Assembly (NCBI GenBank): GCA_028023455.1
Contig: JAQFVV010006452.1
Location: 984,501 to 1,048,500, forward strand
DNA: 64,000 nt
Source: Epiperipatus broadwayi
Lineage: Eukaryota; Onychophora; Udeonychophora; Euonychophora; Peripatidae
Reading direction: 5' to 3'
A model generated the notes under the pieces. That model worked only from the letters and a program-made list of their open reading frames with translations. It did not search any database and was not told the origin of the DNA. Below, piece after piece: positions 24,488 to 35,895 of this stretch (its first letter is position 1; each line of letters begins with the position of its first letter). Made by a program: the position numbers and the translations under genes.

Positions 24488-25072
24488 TTAATTGTTTTTG
24501 AGTTTTTGGCTTACCTCGGCAAAAACTCAAAACCAATTGGTCTGGGTATGGGAATGTTCCAGATAGAGATTTTAAATATTTTATCTTACTGCACTTATCA
24601 ATTAAGACCTTGTTTGAGCTATTGGTATGCTCTTTACATTACATATTTGTAAATACAAGCTTGTAAAAGCAATGTTATGCTATATAAGAAGTGCTTTATT
24701 GATTATTATAATTTTACCTTTAAGGATTTGGCAATGCTAAGGCTATTAATATATAGTAGATCTGAATTTGGTTCAGTCCCATATAGCTATTCAGGTTAGA
24801 TAGCAGAAATTAAAGACATTTTCATGTCTGAAAATTTCAAAGTTTCTACTTAAACATTATGTATGAAATAAGTGCTGGGCTTTGAGTTAATATTTTAGAT
24901 CTAGTATATGAATATTCTAGTTCCTCACTGAGTTAAGCCAAAAGCTCAAAACAATTGCTCTGGAGATGGGAATGTTCTAGGTAGAGATATTAAATATTTC
25001 TCTCGCCGCATTTATCAATTAAGAGCTTGTTTGAGCTATTGGTACACTCCCTATATTACATATTATGATGTG
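24488..25072 (+). mobile_element. S1 repeat, about 1.4 tandem units
   Basis: The stem-III segment AACCAATTGGTCTGG near 24531 recurs as AACAATTGCTCTGG near 24950, a period of about 420 bp, and GCTTGTTTGAGCTATTGGTA recurs with the same spacing. The copy starts inside one hammerhead and passes through a second. Both hammerheads are degenerate (the second reads CTGAGTT...AAAAC). There is no ORF. Confidence 0.8.
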
Positions 25073-25980
25073 TATATTAAAATTATTTTATTATGTTTAC
25101 TTCCACTTATTATATACATATCAAAAGACATTTAAATGCTAGTGCTTTCTATAGAAGATTTTCGATAATGCAATCTATAGATGTGTTCAATTAAGCAAAA
25201 TAATCTGTATAACATGGAAAGAATAATATATATAATGATTGTAAACTGAGATATTTGTTTATTCATCATCATCATCATCATTATTATTATTATCAATTTG
25301 ATTACGGTTATAACTTTTATTCGACATATTTAAATTAATAGTAGTAGTACTGCTATTATATTTATGGATATTATACAATAATTTAGCGGTGCTATTTCTA
25401 AATATATTTAAGAATTTATTTATTTTTTTAGGTAAGAAAACTTTCATTAAAGACAGGTGTGTTTTGAAATGAGATCAATCATATAACAGCTGGAATTCAT
25501 TTAGTTAATTTTTTATTTATTTATTTTTTCTTTTTAAATTTACTTTTTTTTTTGCTGTATCTTCAGTAACAAAGTTGATTTTATAATATATGCATGTATA
25601 TCGCTGTTCATCGTCTAAGTGCTGAAATAAATCCATATATCTCGGTAGTCAAATATTTGTTTATGCTATTAAAAAAAGGATTCCTATTTTTCAAAAAATG
25701 TAGACTTCAATAGAAGGTTTTGTCAATAATAATTTTTAGTGTTAACAAAATTTTAAATAAATATTACTTTACAATATGTTGGAAATAATTCTATAATAAA
25801 AATTTTGTAAACTTTTAATAATTAAAGGATGTCATTATTGAAGATTATATACTCATAAACAACTCTTATTAGTTAAAGGATCTGATATTTTTATAAATAC
25901 ATACACATAGAAACATATATAGTTTAGTTTTGTATAAGAGCATTTCAATTTTCTTTGTGAACATTTTCTAATATTCACAA
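25073..25980. other. A+T-rich spacer with a short (TCA)n/(TTA)n run
   Basis: TCATCATCATCATCA at 25263-25280 resembles the LINE 3' tail, but no LINE sequence follows it. Otherwise nothing recognised. Confidence 0.35.
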
Positions 25981-26092
25981 TTACCCCTCTTTTCTTCCAA
26001 AGCGTAAGCTTGTGGTTAAGACCTGTAGAGGTCCCTACCTTCGCATTTTCAAGTGCACATGCTTAAAGGTTTATTGTCTTAGTAAATATCAA
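25981..26092 (-). mobile_element. M1 MITE, degraded inverted copy
   Basis: Matches the reverse complement of 245-380 across CCTCTTTTCTTCCAAAGC, GTGGTTAAGACCTGTAGAGG and TTAGTAAATAT. The terminal repeats are eroded. Confidence 0.75.
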
Positions 26093-26175
26093 TCTTAATA
26101 CTAGAGCAGATAAAGGCTTTAGTATTGCTAAGTATGAGTCAAAAAAATGTTTATTACATAGAAGTTGACTTACAG

Positions 26176-26259
26176 ATCTCCCTTCAAAAGGCTCTAAAAA
26201 GTATCATATTCATCTAAAGGCAGTCCCAGATGATACAACAGAAAATTTTCTTAGACATA
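26176..26259 (+). CDS. Candidate internal exon, unrecognised
   Basis: TTACAG precedes 26176 and GTAAGA follows at 26260, so 84 bp has consensus-like splice sites. In the open frame it encodes LPSKGSKKYHIHL then KAVPDDTTENFLRH, a balanced composition unusual for this window. The polypyrimidine tract is poor. Its phase does not join directly to the best frame of the exon at 27299, so they need not belong to one transcript. It may be chance. Confidence 0.25.
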
Positions 26260-26890
26260 GTAAGATATTTTTACCATTAAAAATGATCAGAATTTAGAAA
26301 TGTGGTTTATGTAATTAAAGACTGAAAATATGGTTGAACAAACACATAGTACAATTAGAATAAGAAAGAACTGATGGTACAAAAATTCTGATATTAGTTC
26401 TATATTAATTTAAATGGCTGAAAATAATAAGATAGAAGATAAAAATAAAGTGAGAAATGAAAGCAGTACACAATAGAAAAAAAGAATATATTATTTGATG
26501 AATCAATATGCTATACTACAAGAAAACAGATGGTACTCTAAGTTAGGCATTGCCTAGTGGTTATTTGCTATTAACTCTCATATTTGAAAACCATTTTATT
26601 ACCCAACATCAGAGCCCTCTATAGTGCGACTTCAGCCTCTGTCATATGTGATAATATTGATAGAAAAAAATAATTAAAAATTTGGTTAATATCTAGTAAG
26701 AATAGGACAAAGTCATTATCTAATTATATGTGTTTGTTAGTGAAATAGTGATGTGTTCAAATTTAGAGAACATATTCATAAGATAATACAAATGTGTTAT
26801 TCTTTGAAATCATACTTTTCTAATTGCTTTAATGTTTTCATTAAGAGTATTCTAAATCAATACTGAAAAAACTTAATTAGTATTTATCAA

Positions 26891-27009
26891 ATATAATTAC
26901 ATGTCAAGTGTTGGTAGTCTAGTGGTTAGCATAGCTGCCTTCTAAGCAGCTGGCCCGGATTCGCTTCCCTATCAATGCATTTGACGTATGAATATATATA
27001 TAATTACAT
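26891..27009 (+). mobile_element. tRNA-like mini-SINE, copy 2, with 12-bp TSD
   Basis: ATATAATTACAT at 26891-26902 and 26998-27009 flanks a tRNA-like body: A box GTCTAGTGGTTAGCAT, anticodon-arm-like GCTGC-CTTCTAA-GCAGC, B box GATTCGCTTCC, and tail TTTGACGTATG. It is a retroposed element and not a functional tRNA gene. Confidence 0.85.
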
Positions 27010-27298
27010 TAAGATAACCAAATAGAGAGTAAAATAATTACTCTTTCATTGTTTGCCTCTATTTTAATATTAATTTCATGATTTTTAATTTTATTTATTT
27101 AAACTTAAGTTCAATTAGCTTCCAAAGAATAATGGGAATTATATCCATAGGTAAAGTATCAGTAGAAATTAGCAGCAAAATCGTTATAAAGTTTTTACCA
27201 AGACTGTTATCAGTTAAGGGCAATTTAATACTAATATTATCATTTTATGTGAATTTTTGTAAAGTTAATATATTTTATTTCTTTTCAATTTTTATTAG

Positions 27299-27481
27299 CA
27301 TGGCCATTTTCATCTTCTTCTCAATTTGGCTTACAAGGTGTATGATGGTGTTCAAATTGACCGATCTCAGCTCTTGGACAGTTTACCAGCGGATCAGGAA
27401 GAAACTCAGGAACAGAGACTGACTTCTGGCTCTGGAAAGACTGCACAGAGAAGCCTGGCCACAATACAATCTCCTGGATGA
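27299..27481 (+). CDS. Probable terminal exon of a host gene, function unknown
   Basis: A pyrimidine-rich tract ending TTTTTATTAG precedes 27299. From there the frame CAT GGC CAT encodes HGHFHLLLNLAYKVYDG, then VQIDRSQLLDSLPADQEETQ and a Ser/Thr/Gln-rich tail, and stops with TGA at 27479-27481. AATAAA signals follow at 27566 and 27585. The segment is visibly richer in G+C than its surroundings. I do not recognise the family. The incoming phase is unknown: a different frame (27300 onward) encodes 40 residues to 27422, and the third stops early. Upstream exons are not identified. Confidence 0.5.
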   Translation, partial: HGHFHLLLNLAYKVYDGVQIDRSQLLDSLPADQEETQEQRLTSGSGKTAQRSLATIQSPG

Positions 27482-27600
27482 CGAGTAATAAACTCAGCGA
27501 TCTTTCACTCCAGTTCATGTTTCTAATCTGTGTATAAATTCAATGTAACTGCAACAGATTTCATGAATAAATTCGTTTTTTCTTAATAAAAAAAGAAATT
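27482..27600 (+). terminator. Candidate 3' UTR and polyadenylation signals
   Basis: AATAAA at 27566-27571 and again at 27585-27590, followed by an A-rich stretch, 85-110 bp after the stop codon of the candidate terminal exon. Confidence 0.45.
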
Positions 27601-28073
27601 ATTTCTAATAGATTTCTTAAAAATATAAATGGTATATTTTTAAAAGTAATACTGAAGAATTCTGTTATTTTAAAGATTTTTGATCTTTGGAAGTAGCAGT
27701 CTTCCCCCCCTTCATGTTAATTTTTCCCCTCAATGTGGTATGTTTTAAAAATTAACATTTTCTAAATGTTTATTATGCAGTACCAAATGTTTAAATTATT
27801 TGCTTACTAATTTACTTTTGCCTCTTTTAATAATCAGTAAAAGATATTAGAAAAATTAAATTATTGATGAGAATAAATGTGAGTTTATAAATTATAATTT
27901 AGAAATGTATTTGTTTAAAGAGAAACAGTCATAAAGAGGAAATGAAAAAATATGTTTGTAGTTAAAAATTAGATTATATTAGTTATTTATAAACGTAAAA
28001 AGTTTTATGACTTCATATTTAAAGAGTAATAAATACAATTTTATTACAATCAACATATACATGCTTTAAAAAT
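27601..28073. other. A+T-rich spacer, nothing recognised
   Basis: No supported feature. Confidence 0.35.
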
Positions 28074-28188
28074 AAAATCAGTAATCAAGGGTTGGTGGCC
28101 TAGTGGTTAGCATAGCTGCCTTTCAAGCAGCTGGCCTGGGTTCGCTTCCCAGTCAACCCATTTGACATATGGAAAAAAAATCAGTAAT
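28074..28188 (+). mobile_element. tRNA-like mini-SINE, copy 3, intact tRNA fold, 12-bp TSD
   Basis: AAAATCAGTAAT at 28074-28085 and 28177-28188 flanks the element. 28089-28159 folds as a tRNA: acceptor GGGTTGG/TCAACCC, anticodon arm GCTGC-CTTTCAA-GCAGC (anticodon position TTC, Glu), T arm CTGGG-TTCGCTT-CCCAG. A tail TTTGACATATGG plus A8 follows. The TSD, the tail and the changing anticodon among the four copies show it is a SINE. Automated tRNA finders would probably report it as a tRNA. Confidence 0.85.
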
Positions 28189-28732
28189 TTGAATTGGTAT
28201 AAGTATAAAATTGTTTATCCAAAACCAAATTGATTTTCAAAAACTTTGAAAAATAGGAGCCAAAAATATTAAGCTATTCACTGCTGGAATTCAGTACAGT
28301 GATTATACTCACATACAGATTTTAATTTATAGGGAATGACTTTATATTATAAGGATTAGATATGTGACTATTATCTTCACATTCAAGCCTGAATTAGAAC
28401 TAATATTTTTAAGTAATTTGACAATTTATCAAGTAAGTTGAAAGATTTATTAAGTAGCTATTTCTTAACATCTCAGCTCAGTCAGCATTCAATAATGATG
28501 TCAAAATGAGTATATTACTATTTTCACTTGAAATAAAAGAATGAAATGAATATTTTTTTTTCTATATTGCAATTGGATAACTAGTGAGTAATTTTGATTT
28601 GAGAGTATCTCATCTGTTTCAGACATTAAGATGTTATACTGAAATATTGTTTGATTTAATTCAGAGATTTCTTTGGATATACATTACTTTATATATATAT
28701 ACAGATAAAATGTCTATTAATTAAAAACTATT

Positions 28733-28734
<2 letters not shown>

Positions 28735-28826
<92 letters not shown>

Positions 28827-28831
28827 CTATT

Positions 28832-28873
<42 letters not shown>
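28735..28873. repeat. (AAT)n microsatellite, two blocks
   Basis: Blocks at 28735-28823 and 28835-28873 separated by AAACTATTGT, which also precedes the first block, so the flank was duplicated together with the repeat. Confidence 0.95.
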
Positions 28874-28875
<2 letters not shown>

Positions 28876-28984
28876 CATAACTGTAATTAATTGTTATATT
28901 TATTATTTTTATTGTTATATATATATATATGAAAAACAAAACAAGTTTTATATACGTAAAAACCTGCTATCGCTTGTATTAATG

Positions 28985-29261
28985 ATCAATAGATGGAGCT
29001 TTACCAAGACCTCCAAACAAGCTTATTTGTTTACATAAACGTCAGAGTCAATATTCACTGTCTCTTTCATTTTGCTGCACCCTCAGATCATCTGATTTCA
29101 AGCTGATTTGCTCTCCTATCCCTTCACTGATGAGAGCAAATCAGCTTGAAATCAGCTGATCTGAGGGTGGAGCAAAATGAAAGAGACAGTAAATATTGAC
29201 TCTGACGTTTATGTAAACAAATATGCTTGTTTGGAGGTCTTGGTAAAGCTCCATCTATTGA
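28985..29261. mobile_element. Hairpin element with complete hammerhead (H1)
   Basis: Two arms of about 130 bp (28985-29114 and 29131-29261) are near-perfect inverted repeats with a 16-bp centre around CTATCCCTTCACTGAT. The right arm plus the centre contains a full hammerhead at 29121-29167. It has no ORF. The arms meet at the ribozyme core and both outer ends are the same end, the architecture also seen in S3 and the PLEs. It could be a strongly reduced PLE or retrozyme insertion. Confidence 0.85.
29121..29167 (+). ncRNA. Complete hammerhead ribozyme (H1)
   Basis: Stem I CCTTCA (29121-29126) pairs with TGAGGG (29162-29167). Core CTGATGA at 29127-29133. Stem II GAGC-AAATCA-GCTT. GAA at 29148-29150. 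Stem III is the 10-nt palindrome ATCAGCTGAT. The cleavage base is C29161. Every conserved core position is present, so self-cleavage of the plus-strand RNA between 29161 and 29162 is predicted. Confidence 0.85.
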
Positions 29262-29287
29262 TATATATATATATAACAATATAAATA

Positions 29288-29705
29288 TAATAATCAAAAT
29301 ATTTTAGAATTAATACTAAAAAATTCAATGTGCCAAAATAAAATAAAAATAAAATCTTTGCCACAACTAGCTTATAGCATTTTTGCCATCTTCAGTAGCA
29401 ATCCAAAAAAAAAAAAGATACAAAATCTAACATAAGCCTAATAGGTAAATTTACTTTATGTACTTTTAAATTTCCAAAAATCATTGGCATAATTGCTTAT
29501 CAAACATTTATTTAAATAAGGCTTAAATATAGAATTAATAAACTTCATTCATATAAGTATTTATTAATTAAAATTTATTTTTTCCAATTTATTACTCAAA
29601 ATGGCATAAAATGCTGTAAACTAGCTAGAGCAAAGATTATATTTTTATTTTATATAGACATATTGAATCTTTGAATGTTTATTCTAGAATATTTTGATTA
29701 GATTA
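29288..29705. mobile_element. PLE4: short head-to-head Penelope relic
   Basis: 29288-29405 (minus) and about 29605-29705 (plus) are diverged inverted repeats ending in AATATTTTGATTA-type sequence. Between them the minus strand carries a decayed PLE RT segment recognisable as KFKST...NLPIRLMLDF (compare RLMLDFGG of PLE1). Each arm has a degenerate hammerhead (left: CTGAAGA, TGGC-AAAAAT-GCTA, TAA for GAA). Confidence 0.65.
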
Positions 29706-30122
29706 ACAACTCAACACTAGTTCATTGAGTACATAACAGACTCTCAATCTTAAAGCACAAGATAAAACTTTTGAAAGGATAAGAATAGATGTTGAATTGT
29801 TCATTTAATTATGATATAATATTAATCACTGGGAAAAGTTTATATTTTATATTTTGTGATTTGTTATTTGACAAGCTTTAAATTGAAAAATTACATAAAT
29901 GTCAATTAAAATAATATAAAACAAGCTGAAGCTTTAAAAAATATGATCAATTTAAGATTATCATACTTTTCTTCCAACGTGCTTTAGATTGGCCTATATA
30001 AATAAATTTAAGTAAACAAGATAAGATGGCAAATCTTATCTTTCAAAAGTTTTATCTTATGCTTTGGATTGAAAGTATTTCACATTCTCTACAAACAAGT
30101 GTTGTGTTGTTAATCTAATTAT
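29700..30122. mobile_element. MITE with about 90-bp imperfect TIRs (family M2)
   Basis: ATTAGATTAACAACTCAACAC at the left is mirrored at the right end (GTGTTGTGTTGTTAATCTAAT), and the similarity continues through AAGATAAAACTTTTGAAAG. An internal part AGATTGGCCTATATAA reappears at 49640-49760, so a related copy exists. No coding capacity. Confidence 0.7.
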
Positions 30123-30773
30123 TATATAATATTACTGCTGAGAAAAATTTATATATATATATAAGTTCCAAATAATTTTAATGGTAAAAAATATTAAAAT
30201 ATATATATCTTAATTAATCAGTAACGCTTTCAATTATGTAGTAATCCTTATTGACTATAAAATAATACGGAAGTTTAACATCATATATTTTTCCGTGAGC
30301 TATGTATGTTGGTATTTTCTGCCTGTCTATTTATTGTATTGTCTTTGAATCAATTTATTAATATTGCTTCCTTAATTGTTCTCTTTTTATGATTTTTTTC
30401 CATTAATATTTTTATATCATTTACATTAAAAGTAAATTTAAAATTACAAGATTTTTCATGATTGAAAAATACTGAGGCAGTATTTAATTAGTTATTTATT
30501 GTTCTTTTAATATGATTATATAATAATTGATGTTTTTTATTGTTTTTTCCAGAGCTCATCTTGATTTCCGATATATCATTTTTTTACCACTACATATAAT
30601 TTAATAAATTATATTACTTCTTTATATTTTAGATATAACACTCTTAGAATTATTAATTAGTCAATTTACATTCAGAGAAACACAAAATGAAATATTGTAT
30701 TTATCTTTAAATATATTTTTAATTAATTTAGATTAAACATTTACAAATGGCAAAGATATACATTTTTGATTAT

Positions 30774-31312
30774 CTAATTTTGTATTAGGATTATTTTTTT
30801 ATTATTAAACCAATTTAATGTGCATAAAATTTGCTTCCTCTCATATCCTTCTTTCAAAAGTTCATGGGTAAAAAGTTCAATATTTTGATTTTTATAACTT
30901 TTATGTTTACATAATTTATCATTATAATGAAAAGAAGATTCAAAACTTGCCAATTTATAAATCATTGATTCATATGATTTAAAATGAATATATCCTTTTT
31001 TTAAATAGGTTTAATAATTAATTTATATATTAAACTAGCTGTGTCCCTATATAATTGTAAATACTAAAATTTTATTTTTCTATTTTGTTCTTTATCAATA
31101 GTTCATTTTAAATTATTTAAATTATTCAGCTTATATAAAAATGCTTCAATGACATCATCAGGACCACAAACAAATGCATCATCAATATATTTAGCACAAA
31201 TTTTAATATGATCAAAATCATAAGACTTCAATATATCTTTTTCATATTTTGACAATGTAAAATTACAAATTTGTGCAACTATAGGTAGTCCTATATGCCA
31301 TCCATTACCCAT
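30774..31312 (-). pseudogene. PLE3 minus copy: RT core fragments
   Basis: 31103-31312: motif B region MGNGWHIGLPIVAQI and motif C AKYIDDAFV. 30774-30965: RT C-terminal region YKLASFESSFHYNDKLC, matching YKLAGLASFLHRNEQLC of PLE1. Frames are broken between the parts. The GIY-YIG part downstream (30300-30770) is only recognisable by comparison with the plus copy. Confidence 0.85.
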
Positions 31313-31458
31313 TTAATAAAATCTATCATTATATGTTGCAATAATATTATCACTTATAAATTTTAGTGATTCAATAATATTTTTTATATTTTTATTTATT
31401 GAAATTTTATGTAATATATATATATATATGTTAATTCTAATGTTTTCACGGATAAAAG

Positions 31459-31694
31459 ATGTCATATTATTATTACTATTTGCGGGATATTCCGTGTAGT
31501 GAAAAAGCTAAATGCTGATGTTTCAGTACAATATCAAGTACCTTCCTCAGAGCATCCTCTTTCTCAAATCATAAGAATGCATGATTTGAGAAAGAGGATG
31601 CTCTGAGGAAGGTACTTGATATAGTACTGAAACGTCAGCATTTAGCTTTTACACTACACGGAATATCCCGCAAATAGTAATAATAATATGACAT
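31459..31694. mobile_element. Hairpin element with complete hammerhead (H2)
   Basis: Arms of 114 bp (31459-31572 and 31581-31694) are almost perfectly complementary around the 8-bp centre AAGAATGC. The right arm holds a complete hammerhead at 31597-31642 and the left arm a near-complete one on the minus strand. The sequence CTGAGGAAGG...GAAACGTC is typical of hammerheads in PLE pseudo-LTRs. It is inserted into the minus copy of PLE3. Confidence 0.85.
31597..31642 (+). ncRNA. Complete hammerhead ribozyme (H2)
   Basis: Stem I GATGCT pairs with AGCATT. Core CTGAGGA at 31603-31609. Stem II AG(g)TACT/AGTACT with one bulged G. GAA at 31629-31631. Stem III is the palindrome ACGT. The cleavage base is C31636. 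All core positions fit. Confidence 0.82.
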
Positions 31695-31704
31695 ATATAT
31701 ATAT

Positions 31705-32478
31705 ATAAAGTAAGTCATATATAGTGTGACATTGCTTCTATAAGCTTGTATTTACAAATATATGTAATATAGAGAGCATATCAATAGCTCAAACAAGCTC
31801 TTAATTCATAAGTGCAATAAGAGAAAATATTTTAAAATCTCTATCTGAAACATTCCTAAACCCAGACCAATTGGTTTCAAGCATATGGCTCACCTCAAAG
31901 AGGAGCTAGAACATCCAGTCACTAGATCTAAAATATCAACTCAAAACCAACACTTATTTAATATGTAATATTTAAATAGAAACCCTGAAATTTTTGGACA
32001 TGAAAATGTCTTTAACTCCAGCTATCTAACTTAAAGAGTTATATGAGACTGAACCAAATTTAGATCAGCCAAATATTAATAGCCTCAGAATAGCCAAAGC
32101 CTTAAAAGTAAAATTATAATTATCAATAAAGCAAGTAATATATAATGTGACATTGCTTTTATAAGCTTGTATTTACAAAAATGTAATACAAAGAGCATAT
32201 TAATAGCTCAAACAAGCTCTTAATTGATAAGTGTAGTAAGATAAAATATTTCAAATCTCTATGCAAAATACTCTCATCCCCAGACCAATTGTTTTTGAGC
32301 TTATGGTTCACCTCAGTGAGGAGTTAGAAATATTCAGACACTAGATCCAAAATATCAACCCAAACACAGCACTTATTTTATATGAATTATTTAAGTAGAA
32401 ATTCAGAAGTCTTACTTCAGATATCTAATTTAAATAGCTATATGGGACTGAACCAAATTCAGGTCTACCATATATTAA
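31705..32478 (-). mobile_element. S1 repeat, tandem of nearly two units, minus strand
   Basis: ATTGCTTCTATAAGCTTGTA at 31731 recurs at 32152, a period of 421 bp. Each unit has a hammerhead (minus strand, near 31860-31915 and 32280-32325). It abuts, head-to-head, a plus-strand S1 at 32479. Insertion is inside PLE3. Confidence 0.85.
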
Positions 32479-33042
<564 letters not shown>

Positions 33043-33100
33043 CAGACAATCAATCAATCCATATAATTTCATTACAGCTAATAAAGTCATCAAATTATTA

Positions 33101-33328
33101 CTATTTAATTCTATCAATAAATTCATAAGATGATACAATTGTATATCTTCCAAAACCCAACATATTTTGCAGTAATTTATCAATATATTTAGCTGTTTTA
33201 TACATAAATGATCCTACAAAATCTAACATTACTCTAAGAGGATTCACCTCTTGGTAAAGCTTAATATTAGCCAATATTCTTGGGCATGATGTAGATGGAA
33301 ATATATTATAGTATATATCACCAATCAT
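33101..33328 (-). pseudogene. PLE3 minus copy: upstream RT fragment
   Basis: PLRVMLDFVGSFMYKTAKYI then MLGFGRYTIVSSYEFIDRIK, aligning with PLRLMLDFGGAHYFSTAKLI and IGFGRYTIKSSFEFVARIK of PLE1. It is the part of RT that precedes 31312 in the uninterrupted element. Confidence 0.85.
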
Positions 33329-33364
33329 AAAATTACCTTTAGACTTTTTTAAAATACCAATAAG

Positions 33365-34265
33365 TTAAAAAAATTTAAATGGACTATTGATAAAGAACAA
33401 AATAGAAAAATAAAATTTTTGGATTTACAATTATATAGGGACACAGTTAGTTTAAATTATAAATTAATTATTAAACCAATAAAAAAGTGGATATATTTAT
33501 TTTAATCATCACATACCAATGATGCATAAAATAGAAAGTTTGAAATCATTTTGCATCGTAATGATAAATTATGTAAATATAAAAGTCATAAAAATCAAAA
33601 ATATTGAACTTTTTATTCATTAACTTATAAAAGTATTGGTGGTTGAGAGGTCAGTGACGGCTACTTTACAAGCAGTTGTCCCGGGTTAGCAGGTTCGCAT
33701 CCCAACTGATGCTATGACACATGAGAGAAAAGAACTTATAAAAGTAGAATATAATAGAAAACAAATTTTATGAACATTAAATTGGTTTAATAAGAAAAAT
33801 AATAATCATAATACAAAATAAGATAATAAAAAATGCATATCTATGCCATTTGTAAATAATGTTCAATCTAAATTAATTAAAAATATATTTAAAAATAGAT
33901 ACAATATTTGGTTTTGTGTTCTTCCAAATGTAAATACACTAATTAATAATTCTAAGAGTGTTTTATCTAAAATGCAAAGAAGTAATTTAATTTATCAAAT
34001 TATATGTAATTGTAAAAAATCATATATCAGGTAATGAAGATGTGCTCAGGAAAAAGAATAAAAAACATCAATTATCATATAATTGTCTAAAAAACGATAA
34101 ACAATCAATTAAATACTGCCTCAGTATTCTTCAAATGATATCATAATATTAATGGAAGCAAGAAATCATGAAAAAAGAAAAATTGAGGAATCAATATTGA
34201 TAAATAGATTCAAAGATAATATAAAAATTGACAGGCAGCAAATACCAACATACACAACTCATTGA
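33365..34265 (+). pseudogene. PLE3 plus copy: RT C-terminus and GIY-YIG relic
   Basis: 33370-33480 encodes WTIDKEQNRKIKFLDLQLY then LNYKLIIKPIKK, comparable with KYLDTYVQ...NYTMIIKPIEKR in PLE1. 33840-34034 is an open piece ending NLIYQIICNCKKSYIR, the start of GIY-YIG (YxIxC...YIG). Frameshifts and stops are frequent. A mini-SINE interrupts it at 33636-33732. Confidence 0.8.
33622..33746 (+). mobile_element. tRNA-like mini-SINE, copy 4, with 14-bp TSD
   Basis: AACTTATAAAAGTA at 33622-33635 and 33733-33746. The body has TTGGTGGTTGAGAGGTCAGT, a B box GGTTCGCATCCC, and the tail ATGACACATGAGAGAAAAG. It lies inside PLE3, so it inserted later than PLE3. Confidence 0.85.
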
Positions 34266-34339
34266 AAATCACATGATACAAAACTTCCATAGTATTGTAT
34301 GGTTGATTAAGATTACTACATAATCAAAAGTGCAATTGA

Positions 34340-34341
<2 letters not shown>

Positions 34342-34416
<75 letters not shown>
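34342..34416. repeat. (TA)n tract
   Basis: About 37 TA units with one interruption near 34382. Confidence 0.95.
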
Positions 34417-34417
<1 letters not shown>

Positions 34418-34486
34418 ACTTTTACTATTAAAATTATTTGGACCTTACATATAGTATAATTATAATGGGTATTTATAGTTTTGCAT

Positions 34487-35697
34487 ATCATCATCATCAT
34501 CAAACATTATCAATCTACTGCAGGTTGAATGTCTCTCCAAGTTCAATCCATCTTTTCTAATCTTTAGCTTTTTTTCTCCACATCATCCCTGCACACTTTC
34601 TTATTTCATCCATCCATCTCACATGTGGTCTCTTTCTGGGGCTTTTACAATCTCTTGGAATCCAGTTTAAAATTTCAATTGTCTATCTATTATCATTTCT
34701 TCTAGCAATATGTCCAGCCCAACTCCACTTCAGTCTTTTAATTTTTTCAAGGAGATCAGTAACACTTGTTTGTTCTCTTACCCATACATTGTGTTTTTGA
34801 TCTTTTCTTGTTACTCCCAACATGCATCTCTCCATACTTCTTTCAGTGGTTTGAAGACTATTCTATTAAGTGTCCAAGTCTCAGATCCATAAGTAAGAAC
34901 TGGCAAAACCACATTAATTAAAAACCTTTCTTTTCAAACACATAGGCATATTTCCTTTTAGTATCAAGTTATTTCTACCAAAAGCACTCCAAACAAGTGT
35001 AATTCTATGATTAATTTCATCCATTATGTTTCCATCTGTATTAATAATCTGACCAAGGTATTTGTAATTGTTAACTTCTTCTAATTCATCATAATCAATC
35101 TTTATTTTCATATTTTGAAAAAATCTATTAAACATTATTCTTTATAACATTTATCTTTAGTCCTACTTTCCTTCTTACATCTGATAACTCCTGCAACATT
35201 CCCTGTAACTCTAAAGCATTATTTGCAAAAATAACTACATCATCTGCAAAATCTAAATGACTTAAATAATCTCCATTTACTTTCACTCCTTTAGCTTCTC
35301 ATTTTAATCCACAAAATACTTCTTGCAGCACTGCTGTAAAAAGTTTTGGAGATATGGAGTCACCCTGTCTTACACCCTTCTCAATGATAACTTTCATACT
35401 ATCATTATGTAATCTAATTGTTGCTGTTGCATTTTTATAAATATTCTTCAAAATATGACAATATCCTGGATCTATACCTTGATGATCCAATGCTTTAATC
35501 ACTGAAAAAATGTTTATAGAATCAAATGCCTTTTTATAATCTACAAATCCTAAGCATAATGGCAATTCATATTCATTTGTCCTTTCTATAACTTCTCTCA
35601 ATACCTGGATATGATCTACTGTACTAAAGCCACTTTTAAATCCAGCTTGTTCTCTTGGTTGGTGGAAATCCAGTGTTCTCTATAGACGAGTTGTAAT
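34487..35697 (-). mobile_element. 5'-truncated RTE-type LINE (copy C)
   Basis: The plus strand begins TCATCATCATCATCA and parallels 12742-13965 of copy B. Antisense open pieces at 34914-35135 and 35299-35601 encode RT parts (GFVDYKKAFDSIN, GVRQGDSISPKLF, EEVNNYKYLGQI). It retains DFADDVV at motif C and the G missing from copy B near 13899. It stops within RT at 35697, a normal 5' truncation. Confidence 0.9.
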
Positions 35698-35767
35698 GGT
35701 AAGCTTATATATGTTTTAGTTATTTATATTTATATAATTGAGTTGAGTGTCACCTGCCATTAAATCT

Positions 35768-35895
35768 CATGAAAAAGATTGACATATATATATATATATA
35801 TATGATTTGAAAATATTTGTTTAATATTTTCAAATCATGAAAAAGATTGACATATATATATATATATATATGATTTGAAAATATTTGTTTAATAT
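35768..35895. repeat. 68-bp tandem duplication containing (TA)n
   Basis: CATGAAAAAGATTGACATAT starts at 35768 and 35836. Each copy includes a short (AT)n and GATTTGAAAATATTTGTTTA. Confidence 0.85.

Noticed and set aside
28089-28159. tRNA-Glu gene (anticodon TTC)
   Set aside because: It folds well, but has a 12-bp TSD, a shared 3' tail with A run, and three relatives with other anticodons; a SINE explains it better.
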